64,000 nt of DNA from Takakia lepidozioides (GCA_030704615.1 CM060734.1:18724001-18788000), one strand, 5' to 3'; shown: positions 44,770 to 57,455, numbered from the stretch's first letter. Made by a program: numbers and translations. The notes: generated by a model from the letters alone, not told the origin.

Positions 44770-45790
44770 TAAATCTGTTCCTTCTAGTGTAGCATCCACT
44801 TGCTAGTCCATGACCGATACACAGCTTAAAGACCCTATGTATTGTTCATGATCAGAGTTCATGTGTCCTCATCCACGCCGCAGCGGAAGAGAAGACATAG
44901 ATGGGACTGGGAAGCTTCTCCATTTTTATGTCTCAGATTATATAGGCAGGGCATGCAATGTCAATAAAATTGTTGTGATGCTACATGACCCCAACAACAC
45001 TCTATGTCGGTAAATGCATAGCCCGTGAGGCAATTTCACTTCTTGCAATGCTTGTCTGGAATGATCAACTGAGAAGGCATCAAGGATCTACCACAAAGTG
45101 CAGATCTGATAAGTCATCTACAGCTCATGGTTTTCCCTCTTTGTCTCTCAATTGAACATCCCATTCATTACCCCATTTACTGTGCAGCTCTCTCCCTTCC
45201 CAAAACTTTTCTCTCCCCTTTCAGATACAAGTACCCAGCTCCAATTATCCAACAATCAGCCTAAATCTACATGCAATGTCGATGTGCCCAGCCAGATATC
45301 CATTGAAATCATCTTGGAAATTTAACCTAGAACACACAAGCATCACCACTTCCTACATGAGTCCTTCTCTCATCCCAAACAAACCCCCATTGACCATACA
45401 GGCATTCCACTAAGCTCCACTTTTGTATTCAGCTTCCAATGCACAGGTTGCCCCAAGCTGAACCATCTTTCTCTAATAATGCAGGTGTACTAAACAGATT
45501 GCAGGAAATTTGTTTGCCATTCTTCTTGGGAACTATCACAATGGGTGATAGCGTTGGCCTGGCCAGGTGGTATCCCTTTGTATGCCTCATGATACTTGCA
45601 AAGATTGGATGCATCAGTTGTTGAGTACTTCCAGAAATGGTCACTCTTGGTATCAAGCATAGCCCACATAAGATTGACAAGGCATGCACATACGAGGCAA
45701 CGTGTTCTTACTGCTGCAAACAGGCACCCTACAATCCTCCATGCTTCATAAGCAGAGCACCCGATGCTTCACTGGAAATAGGCTGCCCTC
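44770..45790. other. Intergenic, no gene recognised
   Basis: One minus frame (45689-45429) contains SPIVIVPKKNGKQ, which echoes an RT motif, but nothing around it supports this. The missing second half of the ABCD gene to the right is not here. Confidence 0.5.
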
Positions 45791-45794
45791 TGAC

Positions 45795-47919
45795 CTTGTA
45801 GTATGCATTGTTTTGAAAGTAGATTGTGGATAGATGCTCTGTCAAGCGGTAGCGCCAGCCCAGAGCCAGCTGTGCAGTCAAGTTCCTGCACAATAGTGAC
45901 AATAATGGGGAGATCACCTCCATAATGGCAAGTTCCCCGAGGGAAGGTGCAACGATGGCAGAGGCAGCGCTCTGTAATACACTTGTACCCATTAGGCGAA
46001 TAAAGGCTGGTTTGTCTTGCTCTAACACATACTTCACACTTGTACCTGCCAAGTCCATTTGAATAACATGTCAAGGGATTGCTTGCACTAAGCAGTGACT
46101 GTTTGTAGGCTACGGAGTTATGCATTGACCTACCAGTGAGATCTGCGATACGGTCAGAGATCCAAGTGCGTCCCACCACAAGCAGTGCCACAGCCAGTAG
46201 TTGCCCTCCTTGTTTGCCTGATAAACTCGGCACCTGCCCAAAGTCTCAGTTTCAATCTTCTTGGACGATATACGGAAAGCAACTTGGGTGAACATCACCA
46301 TGATGCATATAACCCAACAATCAGATAATATAGATATCAATACAACACAGAGCAATCTCGTGAGGAAAAGGTCATCTAGACTTCAAGGTTTCCCTTTCGT
46401 AAGAATATTCATTCCTTCCATCAAAACCTGCTTTCAAGCATAAATCAAACCTTTACTGAAGACCAACTGAAAGAAAGGAAGCTGGCAGTATCCACAACAT
46501 TCATTGTTTGGGATGATAATAGACATTGGGGATACCGCATGCCTTCCAATCTCACTCATACGTATGATAAAACAGCTTGATGGCAGGAATAATGGAACGG
46601 AAACTTACCAAGATTTTTAGAAGTGATTGAATCCTTGCAGGAGTGTGTCGAGGCTCTGCACACAGTTGTGGACTCAGAGGAATAGGCACAACAGTGTCAG
46701 GCGGTGTAGAAGTTGCCAAAACAGCACCCACGTACAAATCAGCGGAATCATCATGTGTGTTCTCCTGCACCAGTGACAGAAACTCACCACCACCATCATG
46801 GCTCAAATCTGCCCCCACTCCAGGCTTGGCAATGCGACCAGCCACAGAAAAATAGTACAATAAAAATTCAACTACCTATAGAGGGAAGGAAAGAATGACC
46901 TGAAAGTAATGATGAAGACACAGGATTAAATTCTCTGAAATCAGCCGCATGAAGAGCGGAACTCTACGCAGGAAGGCTGCTCTGAACAAAAAGCCTTGCA
47001 CCCTGGCCAATCTGTTCCCCAATGCTGTCCTCAATAACTGCTCACCCATGCCACCAAACCCTTCTCTTTCATATTTGGTCTGACACCAATAAACCAATAG
47101 TTCTGTACCTCAAGTGCATGGTAACAGGGCAGACAAGTAATTGCGCAATCCCTAGAAACATATCTTCCATCATCAGTGTTGCATATCAAGCAAGAGAAGA
47201 CTGTGGTAACCCAGGTGCAGACCAGAAAAGAGTGATGAGAGATGTTTTTAAAACCAAGATTAATCTTTTGCCATCCAGACGTTGCAGAGTGGTAGGATCT
47301 GCTGAAAGGATAGCAAAGCTAGGCAAATGAAGCACAACATGGATACTTTTAGGGGACTGCCACTTGAGCAAACTACTTACCGCAATTGCTGCCAAAGACA
47401 GAATGTTTTCCATGCCTTTCTTGCCCATATGTGCTAGTAAAATGGCAACTACAGCCTTGACAGACTTCAGCCCACCCCCCCCCTGCATTGGCTTCTGGGC
47501 CACTTGGATATTATCTCTCTTGGCACTTCTAGATTCTGCCTCAGACTCCAAGCCATTTGAGCTTAGGGGGCTGGCCCTTGGCATGCCCGCTTAATCGAAA
47601 GTATGCCAAGCCCCCTCCAGCAAATAACACCGCTGCTGCAATGGCCAAAGTTTTCCTGAAAGGTCTCCCATTATAAGGTTGAGGGACACACACTGACAAT
47701 GGTACTACAAAGAACTTGCACATGTCCTACCCATCAGATCTGGAACCCTGGGATCTGTATGCCTCCAGTAGATGAGTCAAAGGACATTTCTGACACAGCT
47801 GTTTGAATTCCTACGATGTCTGTTCTGACATGAGTGGGAACCTGGGAATGCCAATTGCAGAAAAAATATTGACGCTGTGATTGGCGCTGCAAGGCTTGCG
47901 CAACCTGCAAAGAGGACAT
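45795..47919 (-). pseudogene. ABCD1: Peroxisomal ABC transporter (ABCD1/PXA1/CTS-type) with large internal losses
   Basis: The full-length plant protein is a ~1330-aa double-size peroxisomal acyl-CoA importer (TMD-NBD-TMD-NBD). Here I see: start MSSLQVAQALQRQ (47919); a hydrophobic exon KTLAIAAAVLFAGGGLAYF (about 47660); GGGGLKSVKAVVAILLAHMG (47584-47381, another frame, so a frameshift lies between); LLRTALGNRLARVQGFLFRA ... LISENLILCL (47037-46904). The sequence then jumps to an NBD1 scrap (GRIAKPGVGADL, 46820) and the inter-half linker. Exons SLSGKQGGQLLAVALLVVGR (46233-46134) and GTSVKYVLEQDKPAFIRLMG ... NNAYYK (46045-45795) open the second half. Most of TMD1, Walker A/B of NBD1, the rest of TMD2 and NBD2 are missing. 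Splice sites of remaining exons are good. Confidence 0.8.
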
Positions 47920-49772
47920 GTTGATATATCGTTTCGCACACACCGCTTCTGCAAGGCAATTATCTCAGTAATAAGCAACAGCTTGTGTGCTCTACAAGTC
48001 AAACTTCTGTAGAGCCATTAATAATACGATCCCTCTCGTACATGCCACTGTGAAAGATCCATCCTTCAGGTCATATAATGAAAACACAGCGCTTAGCCCA
48101 TCGGTAGAAAGTTCAGCCATTATTTTGATTCAGAACAGTGCGTCCAACGGCCTGCTGCGGCAATTGACCAAACGTCCTTGCACCAAGCAACTTCTACGTA
48201 CTACTTAGCTCTAGCTGACACAGCCCAGCATCTTCACGTAATTCCATTTGCATGTCTAGAGCGTCAGACATGGCAATTTGCCCAATTGCTGACAATCAGC
48301 ACAGCCTTCACTACGTCGGATTGTAACACCACAACCAGATCACTGGACCACTGGAAGATTGCATCTGCTGTAATCCATACGCGAACAACCCGCAACCACG
48401 CATCACCCTTGCCTTTCGACTAAAACATCACTCTTCTCTCCCAAACTTGACATAGACTTGGCACCCTTGAAATAAGAGTAATTGTGCGGAGCTAGGACTT
48501 CATGTGACGGAATTGCGCTTGTGACCTACGACGCCAGACAAAGCAACGAGCTACGCATCATGTGACCGAATCGGATCACCTCATCATCATCACTTCTGGC
48601 AACCCAGAAGACAAGAAGCCTCGTTCCTCCAGAACAGGACGATCACGAGAGGACGACAACATAATATCCGCAAAAGCAACAGAGAGGGATTGCGTGAGAC
48701 GATGGTAATAGACTGCATGTACGGGGGGGGGGGAGTGACCGAGCAGTCCGCCCGCTTTGTGGCTTCAGCTGACTATATCGCATTGGAGCTGCGTTGTCAC
48801 TGTGGGTGTCACTTTTTGTGAATTGAGCTTTTAGCTCTGCCCACATGACTCAGCATGCACACGGCATATGAAAGGGATATCAAAACCATGGCAGTATCTG
48901 TTGGCAAGTTTCAGGGCTCACAGTTGGCAGTCGATTCTTTCTCTCATCTCGTTGAAGCTGCTGGTTTAAAACACCTAAGGAGGGACGAGGATTCTAATAC
49001 TACTGTTTCTTCAGAGTGGGTGCCATGGTGACAACCTTTGTGCGAGAACATGTAAACATGCAGAGCTTTTACTAGGTAGGAATGCGACAGGTAGGGAACC
49101 AACTTGGGGGAGGCGATTTCAAATATAAAAATTATTAGTATCCTACAGACAGGGAGCCGGTCGAAATGTAGTACACATCTGCCTCCACTGATGAGTGGTG
49201 TCAATAATGAACGCTGCCCCTGATGGAAGAGAAGAGAGGAAAACTAGAGAAGAAGAGCTCCTATGCCATAGACTTGCACACTTGTGAAGGCGGACTGTGA
49301 GATCTCGGATAGGGAGAGGGAGGTGGGTAGCCGATGTTTATAAGATGGTTGATCGCTCAGACTGTCAGAGTTGGAAAGGGAGACATGGGTAGTCTACACT
49401 TTGATCGCATCTCTCCCGCGTCCTGCTTTTCCTTCTCACCACCTGATATTTCACGAAGACACATTGATTCATCTGTGTGAATGCAGGCTTGACTTGTGGA
49501 TGCTGCTATGGGAGCATTTGTGCAGTCAGGTTGGTGTCACTTTGTGTCCAGCAACACGGGTTGGAGAATCTCTCCGGGCAGCGAGTGGCTCTTAGGGAGT
49601 TAAGGGATTGTATACGTCCCAGGGAAGGAAGAGAGGGATCTGAGAGCGATGGAGAGTTGTGCCCCCGCACATACAATCAAGTCTGTAACTTGAATTGCGT
49701 TATGTGACGCATTGGTGGGACTAGGCTGAGGCAGGTCGGGGCCAGGGGGTGTGAAGATGCAAGCCGGCAGCC
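47920..49772. other. Intergenic between ABCD1-like remnant and PHT4;6-like gene
   Basis: No gene recognised. Contains a 10-base G run (48723-48732) and GC-richer sequence towards 49.7 kb that probably includes the 5' UTR/promoter of the transporter. Confidence 0.5.
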
Positions 49773-51179
49773 ATGGTGGTTCACATACTCGGGGCCCCGA
49801 GTGCAGCGGGAGTGGGAAAGGTGCAGATGCCACAGCGCTACATCACAGTTCTCTTGACCTTTGTGTGCACATGTGTGTGCTACATTGAACGCGTCGGCTT
49901 CTCTTTGGCCTACACAGCAGCAGCCAATACTGCTGGAGTTGGGGAAGCCACCAAGGGCCACATTTTGTCCACTTTCTTCTATGGATATGCACTCTCGCAG
50001 GTTCCCGGAGGCTGGGCTGCTCAGCGCTTCGGGGGCCGGCGCGTGCTGCTCATAGCGTTTGTGCTGTGGTCAGCGACCTCAGCCCTAACGCCCACTGAAG
50101 CTTCATCAGTTTGGGGAATGGTTGGTGCCCGCCTCTTGGTAGGGGTGGCACAGGGCTTCATATTTCCATCCATACACACCGTCTTGGCGCAGTGGGTACC
50201 TCCACATGAAAGATCGAGGTCAGTGTCTCTGACCACGTCAGGAATGTACTTCGGAGCTGCAGCAGGCATGCTGTTTCTTCCCAGCTTGGTGGCCAAGAGG
50301 GGGCCTCTGGCAGTTTTTCGGGCAGAGGCAGCCATGGGTGCTGCATGGGCACTGCTATGGCTTAAATATGCCATTGATCCCCCACGCTCTGAGCTACCCA
50401 AGGCATCGCCACCAAGATTGGGGTCATCTACAGCATTTGAGCGTGTCAAGCTTCTGCACCCAGTCCAAACGGCAGAAGAAACTGGGAAGGGAGGTATGAG
50501 AGAGGTGGTGAAGAAGAAGTTGCTGGATAAATTGCGAGGGAGTGGCATTCCATGGAAACAAATTATGCTAAGTTTGCCAGTCTGGGCAATTGTAGCGAAC
50601 AATTTTACATTCCACTATGCACTGTATGTGTTGATGAATTGGCTGCCTACTTATTTCGAGAAGGCCTTGGACGCGAGTCTGCACAACATGGGCTTCTCTA
50701 AAATGCTGCCCTACCTGGTAATGTTCATCTTCTCCAATGTGGGTGGTGTGGCTGCTGACCATCTTGTCACGCAGAAAATCTTTTCAGTGACCTATACCCG
50801 CAAACTGCTCAACACCCTTGGCTTTGCAGCAGCTGCTGTAGCTCTCATGGTAATGCCCGGCCTCCGCACTACTTCCAATGTTGTAATTTGCTCATCTGTG
50901 GTACTAGGTTCCTCTGCACTTTCAAGGGCAGGCTTTGCTGTAAACCACATGGATATTGCACCTCGCTATGCCGGCATCGTGATGGGCGTCTCAAATACAG
51001 CAGGCACATTGGCAGGCATTGTGGGGGTTGCTGCAACAGGCCGAATATTGGAGGTTTCTCAGCTGGGCCCCTCCGATCCCAGCAGCTGGACCTTGGTGTT
51101 CACCATCCCTGCCATGCTATCTGTGTTGAGTGCGATCTTCTTCTGTGTTTTTGCAACTGGTGAAAGAGTCTTTGATTAG
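49773..51179 (+). CDS. PHT4;6: PHT4;6-like anion/phosphate transporter (MFS, ANTR type)
   Basis: A single 468-codon exon encodes a complete major facilitator protein. In Arabidopsis PHT4;6 exports phosphate from the Golgi lumen to the cytosol. The match is strong throughout: MPQRYITVLLTF, CVCYIERVGFSLAYT (TM1), LSTFFYGYALSQVPGGWAAQ (TM2), the MFS loop FGGRRVLL, VGVAQGFIFPSIHTVLAQWV, PPHERSRSVSLTTSGMYFGA. A central loop of ~80 residues is basic and variable, followed by LSLPVWAIVANNFTFHYALY, NWLPTYFEKAL and GFAVNHMDIAPRYAGIVMG. About 12 membrane segments are expected. Met-19 (49827) could be the real start since the family begins near IPQRY; the first Met is kept because the frame is open. No frameshift; intact. 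The single exon fits PHT4;6 orthologues as I recall them. Confidence 0.9.
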   Translation: MVVHILGAPSAAGVGKVQMPQRYITVLLTFVCTCVCYIERVGFSLAYTAAANTAGVGEATKGHILSTFFYGYALSQVPGGWAAQRFGGRRVLLIAFVLWSATSALTPTEASSVWGMVGARLLVGVAQGFIFPSIHTVLAQWVPPHERSRSVSLTTSGMYFGAAAGMLFLPSLVAKRGPLAVFRAEAAMGAAWALLWLKYAIDPPRSELPKASPPRLGSSTAFERVKLLHPVQTAEETGKGGMREVVKKKLLDKLRGSGIPWKQIMLSLPVWAIVANNFTFHYALYVLMNWLPTYFEKALDASLHNMGFSKMLPYLVMFIFSNVGGVAADHLVTQKIFSVTYTRKLLNTLGFAAAAVALMVMPGLRTTSNVVICSSVVLGSSALSRAGFAVNHMDIAPRYAGIVMGVSNTAGTLAGIVGVAATGRILEVSQLGPSDPSSWTLVFTIPAMLSVLSAIFFCVFATGERVFD

Positions 51180-51754
51180 AGGTCCGGTTCCCATTCACTC
51201 CTTGATCAGGTAAGGCGTAATTTTGATTTCCCATCTGACAATTCTCATGCATCCTTCAATGGAATTCCTATAATTTTATGGCAATCGTGTCAAATCACAT
51301 CATCGGGGCTGTTTACTGTCATATTATGGCCTCTTGGCACAGCATCAATCTGAGGTTGGGCTTAGAGTGATTAGATGATTTCCCATATGAGATCTCAAGG
51401 CTTAACCCTGCCAGTGAGCCCTTGAATACAAACTATATAACTGGTAACTGGTAACAAAATCCCAGACCTAGGCTCCTCTTAATAAGTCTTTTAAATATTG
51501 TTTTTTTTCTCATAGAGGCCTGGCTTGTGTGGTATTTTCATACATTGCACTAGGGAACGGCCATGTCCTGTCCTTTATGGTGGGTAGGGTGCTAAGTGCT
51601 AACAGAGCTTTTCTGGCTTGCCCTGCCAATCCACTAACATCCTTCTGAAGGCGATATAAAAAACAGGCAAAAATAACCATACCATGATGTAGATATACCC
51701 ATTATTTCCCCTTTATTTAATACACAAGACCTGAATTCCAGTTTGCACAGGTGG
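51180..51754. other. Intergenic between convergent PHT4;6-like and RTNLB22-like genes
   Basis: About 575 bases between two stop codons; it must hold both 3' UTRs. No distinct element is seen. Confidence 0.6.
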
Positions 51755-54125
51755 TCAACTGCCACCTACAAATGCATTTCCATACTGCAGTCTTTGCAGA
51801 AATGGCGGAGTTTTGGCTTCTGGTGCCAGCTTCAAGGTGCAGAATGGGACGATGAAGACAATCCACAAAGCTGCACCATAACCAGAAAAGACATCATCAG
51901 TGCTCCACAATAAAGAATTGAACATTGCAATTAAAACACAGACCAATCAAATCTGTTAGTCAGAGAAGGTTTCCGTGTTCTAAATCCAGTATTCTCACAC
52001 CTGCATCTACATAGAATTTTGTGATGCTCTTCCAATTAAGATGATTATATCCCTCCCACCAAAAGTGCTTAAAAGGCCCACGCTGTGCTACTTCAATAGC
52101 CCGAACCCGCCACGCTTGTGTGGTTATCATGCTATCACGAATTCAGACTCAAAAGGTGATACCCACCTTTGATGCTCTCAGTTGTGCTGAATTCAGCTCT
52201 CTCTCACTCACTTGCACAGGCACAAAATCACTTCAACCAGGTTGCTTTTGGCTGTGCATGAGCATCAACTTTGAGTTGGGTATCATAGTTGCCTCGTACC
52301 CAATATTGGCTGTAAACAGTTCTCTCTCTCTCTCTTCCCCTCAAATTGAAGGCACAAACATCCTATGGTTGTGTAGAGCAAGTGGAGATGTGAGCCACAT
52401 ACCCATGTATACTATTGTGGCCCCTGAAGCTGACCGGCCGATTGCAGATAACAAGTACAGTGCCAGAATCACCTGCTATGCACAATTGTTAGCCCTTCAC
52501 ACTGATTGCTTAGCAGGCTCTGATTCTCACAACTCCAAGGAGAATTAAAGCAACAGTCACCATTATGTATCACTTAAAGGACTGGAACTTCCGGCATCAG
52601 TCATTATCCAGTTGCAGCATCTCTGTGAGGCAATTGCATGGTATTTTTCCACCACCACATGTGCCACTGCCAGTATTGATTAAATGGCACATTATTTCTC
52701 CTGAGAAACAAGTTGGTTATACAATCCTCAAATGAACATACCTCTATTGGGGGAGTGAAATGTGCCAAAATAGGGCCACTTCTGACATACCTTCAAAAAG
52801 AGCTTGCGATCAGAACCTGTTGCTGCTATTCGGAGCACGCCCTCAGCAGCTCCCACAGAATTGGCCACCATTTCAGCAATGCAATTGGCTGACCCTTCTG
52901 ATAGTTCCCATTCCAATGGATCCACTGGCAGAATGCTGCATTAATCCCCAGTGTTCAGTAGGTCAGCTACTTGCCTGACCTACCTTTTCCTGACTGGTGC
53001 TTAGTGCATACCTCCCTTGTTCAACCCAACAGCAGCTCTGCTGTCTCATGCAAAATCAGAGTCTTCAAGAAAAACACAGAACCATGCACATTATACATTT
53101 ACTGCACCAACATATCTTTCGAGACATTTTTCAGCATTGGCTGAGGCTGCAGCATTACATGGTGCGGTTCCCATAACTCACCGAGGCATCTTCTCCCATT
53201 TTTCAGGTCAAGTGCAACCATACTTTGTGACCTGATACACAAATTTTTCCAACAGAAACAATCTGTTCTGGAAGTCCCAGGGGCAATGAGCCCCTTCTGG
53301 AGAGAAATGTACCTTCCTACACTAGGAATATCTAGAGACGGCTTGTCTTTATGCAAGTCAATATAATTCGTCTATCAGATTCAAGGCTGCACAAGTTGGT
53401 CCTAATATTAGTTGAGTTGAATGCAAAACACCCGGCTATCTGGATCTTCCTAGAAAGTTGTACCTGCCGTCTGCTACTTCAAAGTGAAGCAGGTTGGGAG
53501 AGAAGCCACAGGATTTTGCCCCATGAATGGCAGGTAATTAACCAAGGGCTACCTACCTCTCCAGACTACAGTTGCTGATTGAGAAAAATTGCACCTAGGC
53601 TGCCATGGTGAATGAACCCATTCCAGACCAGTCAGGGGCCAAACTGACAAAGTTTCTAACCACGACTCCAACTCACAGCAAGAAATGTAGAATTCCCATA
53701 GTCTATTGATAGGAGCAGAACAGACAGTCCGGACCCTAGTTGAAGTGTAGGTTGTCTTAGCAAACACCAGTGGGTGGGTTGGGAGAGCAAATTGCCGGAA
53801 GGAGGTAGATTTCGAAACGGTTAATTCTGCGTAGATGCAAAGAACTCAGAGAAATTCCGGCGTGGCCTTGCGGTGGGGGGGGTGGGGTAAGCAAACTAAA
53901 ACAAGAGAAAGAAACTTACGATAGATTGAGAGAGCGGTAGATGTATCCAAGCAGGGCAAGCGACCAGGAGACAACGAGGAGGAGGTCAGAGGCAAGGGCG
54001 ACGACATGGCGATTGCGAGCTGTGCAGTGATAATAGACCAGCGTACCACAAATCAGCACCAGCACAGCCAATCCCGGCCGTCTCCACAATACAATATCCC
54101 CTGTTGCACTCATTTGCAGCTTCAA
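51755..54125 (-). CDS. RTNLB22: Reticulon-like protein B22-type gene (four exons)
   Basis: Reticulons insert hairpins into ER membranes and shape tubules. Exons on the minus strand: 54125-53920, 52935-52791, 52472-52403, 51870-51755; all introns are GT-AG and phases agree (537 bases, 178 aa plus stop). Protein: MSATGDIVLWRRPG, hydrophobic hairpin LAVLVLICGTLVYYHCTARN, DLLLVVSWSLALLGYIYRSL, then VDPLEWELSEGSANCIAEMV, NSVGAAEGVLRIAATGSDRK, second hairpin ALYLLSAIGRSASGATIVYM and ALWIVFIVPFC, ending in a hydrophilic tail. This order matches Arabidopsis RTNLB22, a short (~165 aa) reticulon without the long N-terminal region. Start could be Met-5 (54113). No defects seen. Confidence 0.85.
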
Positions 54126-55241
54126 TCGCCTCTACAGTCTAAGCCTGTAAATTGGGATATAGTTTGCTAAATACCCAGCTGTGCAGAACGCCTTTCCACT
54201 ACTCATAAGGAGGATTTTCCTCATTCAGCTGAGAACTCAGCCTCCCAGGCCTTATTGAGCTTCTTCTCTCTATCTCCGCAAGACGGTCGCAAGAAGCAGC
54301 AGGACAACCTAGAGCACGCTCACAATCCGTGAATTCAGAAAAAAGGAATTCGGGTGTCCAGTATCCACCTACCAGTCGCTCCACCTTACTACGAGATTCA
54401 TAGGCGGCTTGCGGGCCCACATCTCGTGATCGGTGCCAGTGCAATTCCGCCCAAAGTCGTCTCTGTGGCAGTTGTGCAGTGTGACTCGGCAGCCTGCCCT
54501 TACTTCCACCCATACTGCCATGGATTCACAACCCACATTCTATATTTGACCCCTTCAAACCAGGGCAAAGTTTCCCCTTCAAAAACTATAGAGTCCCCAC
54601 CTCCATGAATATCACCGTCTCAACGAGGAACATTCCTAACAAGGGGCATTGGTTCCGATACCTCCATACCAAAACGGCCACCTCCACCTTCTCTCCATCC
54701 TCTGTGTAGGAGACTAAACAAGGCGTGAGATACACGGAGGCCCTGCCATTGTTTTATTGTTATGAAGTTTTATGGAATTATCTTATGGCTAATAATAATG
54801 TATTTTAATTTTGAAGTGATTATAAAGTGATGTTCTATTTGTAAAATGAAATGTTGTGTGTGTACATAATAATGATGGAAGTAATATAGTAAATTATCAC
54901 GGAAGATAAAGTGATTGACAAAGTCGGGAAGTTTGAAAGCTAAATAATTTGGTTTGTGATTTGTCCAATATGCTTCCATTTCAATTTCCAAAATCATTCG
55001 TCTTTTGAAGACACTAAAACGTCACTAATTAGTTCAAATTGAACTTAGTTACAAGTGAGGAAACAAATTTGAAATTGAAGTGAACAAATGAACGTGAAAT
55101 TACAATATATTTGCATGTGAAGTCAAAAATGCAAATTAATGTGAAACTCAATATGAAGTGCAAGTCCAAGTGCAAGTCCAAGATCAAGTTTTGTTCATGT
55201 TCACGTGAAATGAAAATAAAGTATAGTAGAGAACATGCTTT

Positions 55242-55243
<2 letters not shown>

Positions 55244-55272
<29 letters not shown>
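55244..55272. repeat. GATA microsatellite
   Basis: About seven GATA units in a row. Confidence 0.95.
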
Positions 55273-55273
<1 letters not shown>

Positions 55274-55966
55274 GAAATATATGTTACACTTCAAGAACTA
55301 AGAGATAAGACTTAAGCTTTGATATAGTTGACATAGAATACGTATTACTTCAATTGTCATCTTTGACACGTTCGTGTGTAGGTTCTAAGTTTCACATGAG
55401 TTCGGCGATCTTATAAGCTTACGTACATTCACAGCTCAAACTACACGGATTTACTTGTAGTGAAAACTGTAGAAAACTTATAACACAATATCATTTGGAA
55501 TAGATATGTTACCTTGGTAGGGAGTGAAGAAATGTTGAAGCTGTGAACCTGCGCACATCACAGTCACACAAAAATGTCAGGAATGACAAGTTTAAAATGA
55601 AGGTCCTGTAGAAAGCATGTAGTTCAGTGTTTGAATAAAAAGGGATATCATGTTTTCTGCAATTTTGTGCAGACACAATCTGCTCTAGTTTATTCTAGTT
55701 AGGAGTTCTTCATAGAGAGTCTTGTGTTTGTCAAAGAATTAGGATAACTAAGCATGGAAAACTTAAAGTTGAAGAAAATAGGTGAATTAGCCATCAGTAT
55801 TGAAATTTTGAAAGAGAGAGTTTAATACTGTGACATGGGATAGCTAGTAAGCTAATAGTGTTGGTGGGAGCAAGAAGAAAAATGATTCAAGTAGTTTGAG
55901 GGAGTTCATTTAAGCTAAAGGATGGGGTCTGGTAGCAGAAGTAGTGGCTGTGGCAAAGTGACGGTC

Positions 55967-56221
55967 ACCAAGTTCATTTCAAAGATTGTTGGCCGCGCAA
56001 TTGTTGTATGGCATGCTAACCGCTTTCACCACTTCGAAGATGGGGTTTGTTCTTGCCGGGATTACTGGTGAAACAATTTTTTTTGGAAAATTGTGGTGAC
56101 TGCCACACCTCCGCCAAGTTCATCTCAAAGATAATTGTTGTACAAGATGCTAACCGCTTTCACCACTTTGAAGATGGGGTTTGTTCTTGCGGGGATTACT
56201 GGTGAAACAATTTTTTCTGGG
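55967..56221. repeat. Pair of ~110-bp direct repeats
   Basis: AAGTTCATTTCAAAGAT ... GCTAACCGCTTTCACCACTT ... GATTACTGGTGAAACAATTT occurs at 55968-56085 and again at 56115-56212, with a 20-base internal loss in the second copy. The two are separated by about 30 bases. Confidence 0.9.
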
Positions 56222-56941
56222 AAGATGCAAGTGTCTTGCTTCATTCATTGATCTATGTAGCTACTCAGTTCATCCACCATTTCTGGAGAAGATTGACCAT
56301 GATGTACTGTTGAGGGCATTTTCCTGCTGCATATCCACAAGAGCAGTGAGAGATGGAAGGAGGTGCAAAGAAGGAGAACCTTTTGACTTAGGCATTTTAT
56401 CAAGGAAATGGCTACCACTGATGCTACATTCTAAGTACTTTCAAGTGCTTACAGTTTATTCTCAACTGATGATATTTCACTGAAACTGACACAAGGTTGT
56501 AGGATTAACATAACTGAGCTGGAAAAAATCTTTTTTTATGCCAGTCAGATTGCTACGGCGACAGATATGAATTTAGGAAAAGACCATTCTAAACATATGA
56601 ACGTTACTAGTTAGGAGCGAAGTAGGCCGGTTTTGTAGTTGAAATTCAACTGGTGATTAATGAATGTCACTGTAAGGTTGCGATGGCTTTGTACATATTG
56701 ACCCTTGTCCAAGCCAACTCCTTTCGACGAGCGCACTACTATTGTGCAGACACAAATGGAATTTTTAACCGCTTAAACTAAAAAGGAAAATGAAAATTTG
56801 TTCATATTACTGTAGGTTTTGAAAGACAGGCTGTGAACTGTTCAACTAGAGGAAAGACTACAATCTTACATCAAACAAGTAACAATATAAGCAATCATAA
56901 CATCAAGATGCAGACACATCACCTAAGCCTTACGAGAGATG

Positions 56942-57290
56942 TCACTCCTCCACTCTTGCATCTGTTCTTGCCTCGTTACACACGATGCTAAGTAGGAAAT
57001 TAGCTTCACGGTCCTCCACTCTTGCCTCCCTTACACACAAGATGCTAAGGTGCCTCAGCTCTTCATTCCATACACACAATGCTAAGTAGGAAATTGTAGC
57101 TTTAAGGTCCTCCACTCTTGCCTCCGCTCTTCCCTGCTTACACAAGATGCTAAGGTGCCTCAGCTCTTCATTCTCTTCACTCCATACACACATGCTAAGC
57201 AGGAAATTGTAGCTTTACGGTCCTCCACTCTTGTCTCCGTTCTTGGCTACTTACACACGATGCTAAGCTGCCTCAACAAGGCAGCTTTTG
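56942..57290. repeat. Tandem repeat around ATGCTAAG
   Basis: Four to five irregular units contain CCTCCACTCTTGCCTCC, TACACACGATGCTAAG, GTGCCTCAGCTCTTCATTC. The minus-strand frame (57193-56942) is a repetitive peptide (ELRHLSILC, ARVEDLKA) produced by the repeat. Confidence 0.8.
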
Positions 57291-57455
57291 CCTCGTAGAT
57301 TCACCACTTGCTATTTGCTATGAATTAAAGAACCCCACCTGCCATTGTCCATTAACGTGAAGCCATGAATAGTAAGGCAGCTGCAGTGGGCAAAGGCGGC
57401 AGTGACATCACTGCAGGCCCCTCTACATTTAAACCCTCCCTATCGTTCTGTTTAG

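Larger units (their letters stand above)
54126..56940. other. AT-rich intergenic region
   Basis: Promoter side of the reticulon gene to about 54.6 kb, then AT-rich DNA with no recognised gene. It contains a GATA microsatellite and a pair of direct repeats (listed). Frames on 54199-54513 (-) and 56181-56483 (+) show no family signature. Confidence 0.5.

Noticed and set aside
45429-45689. RT-like string SPIVIVPKKNGKQ
   Set aside because: Only about 13 residues resemble a Ty3 RT motif; surrounding residues do not, and no other RT motif follows in any frame.
52120-52548. 142-codon + frame
   Set aside because: It is antisense to intron and exon 3 of the reticulon gene, whose splice phases fit exactly.
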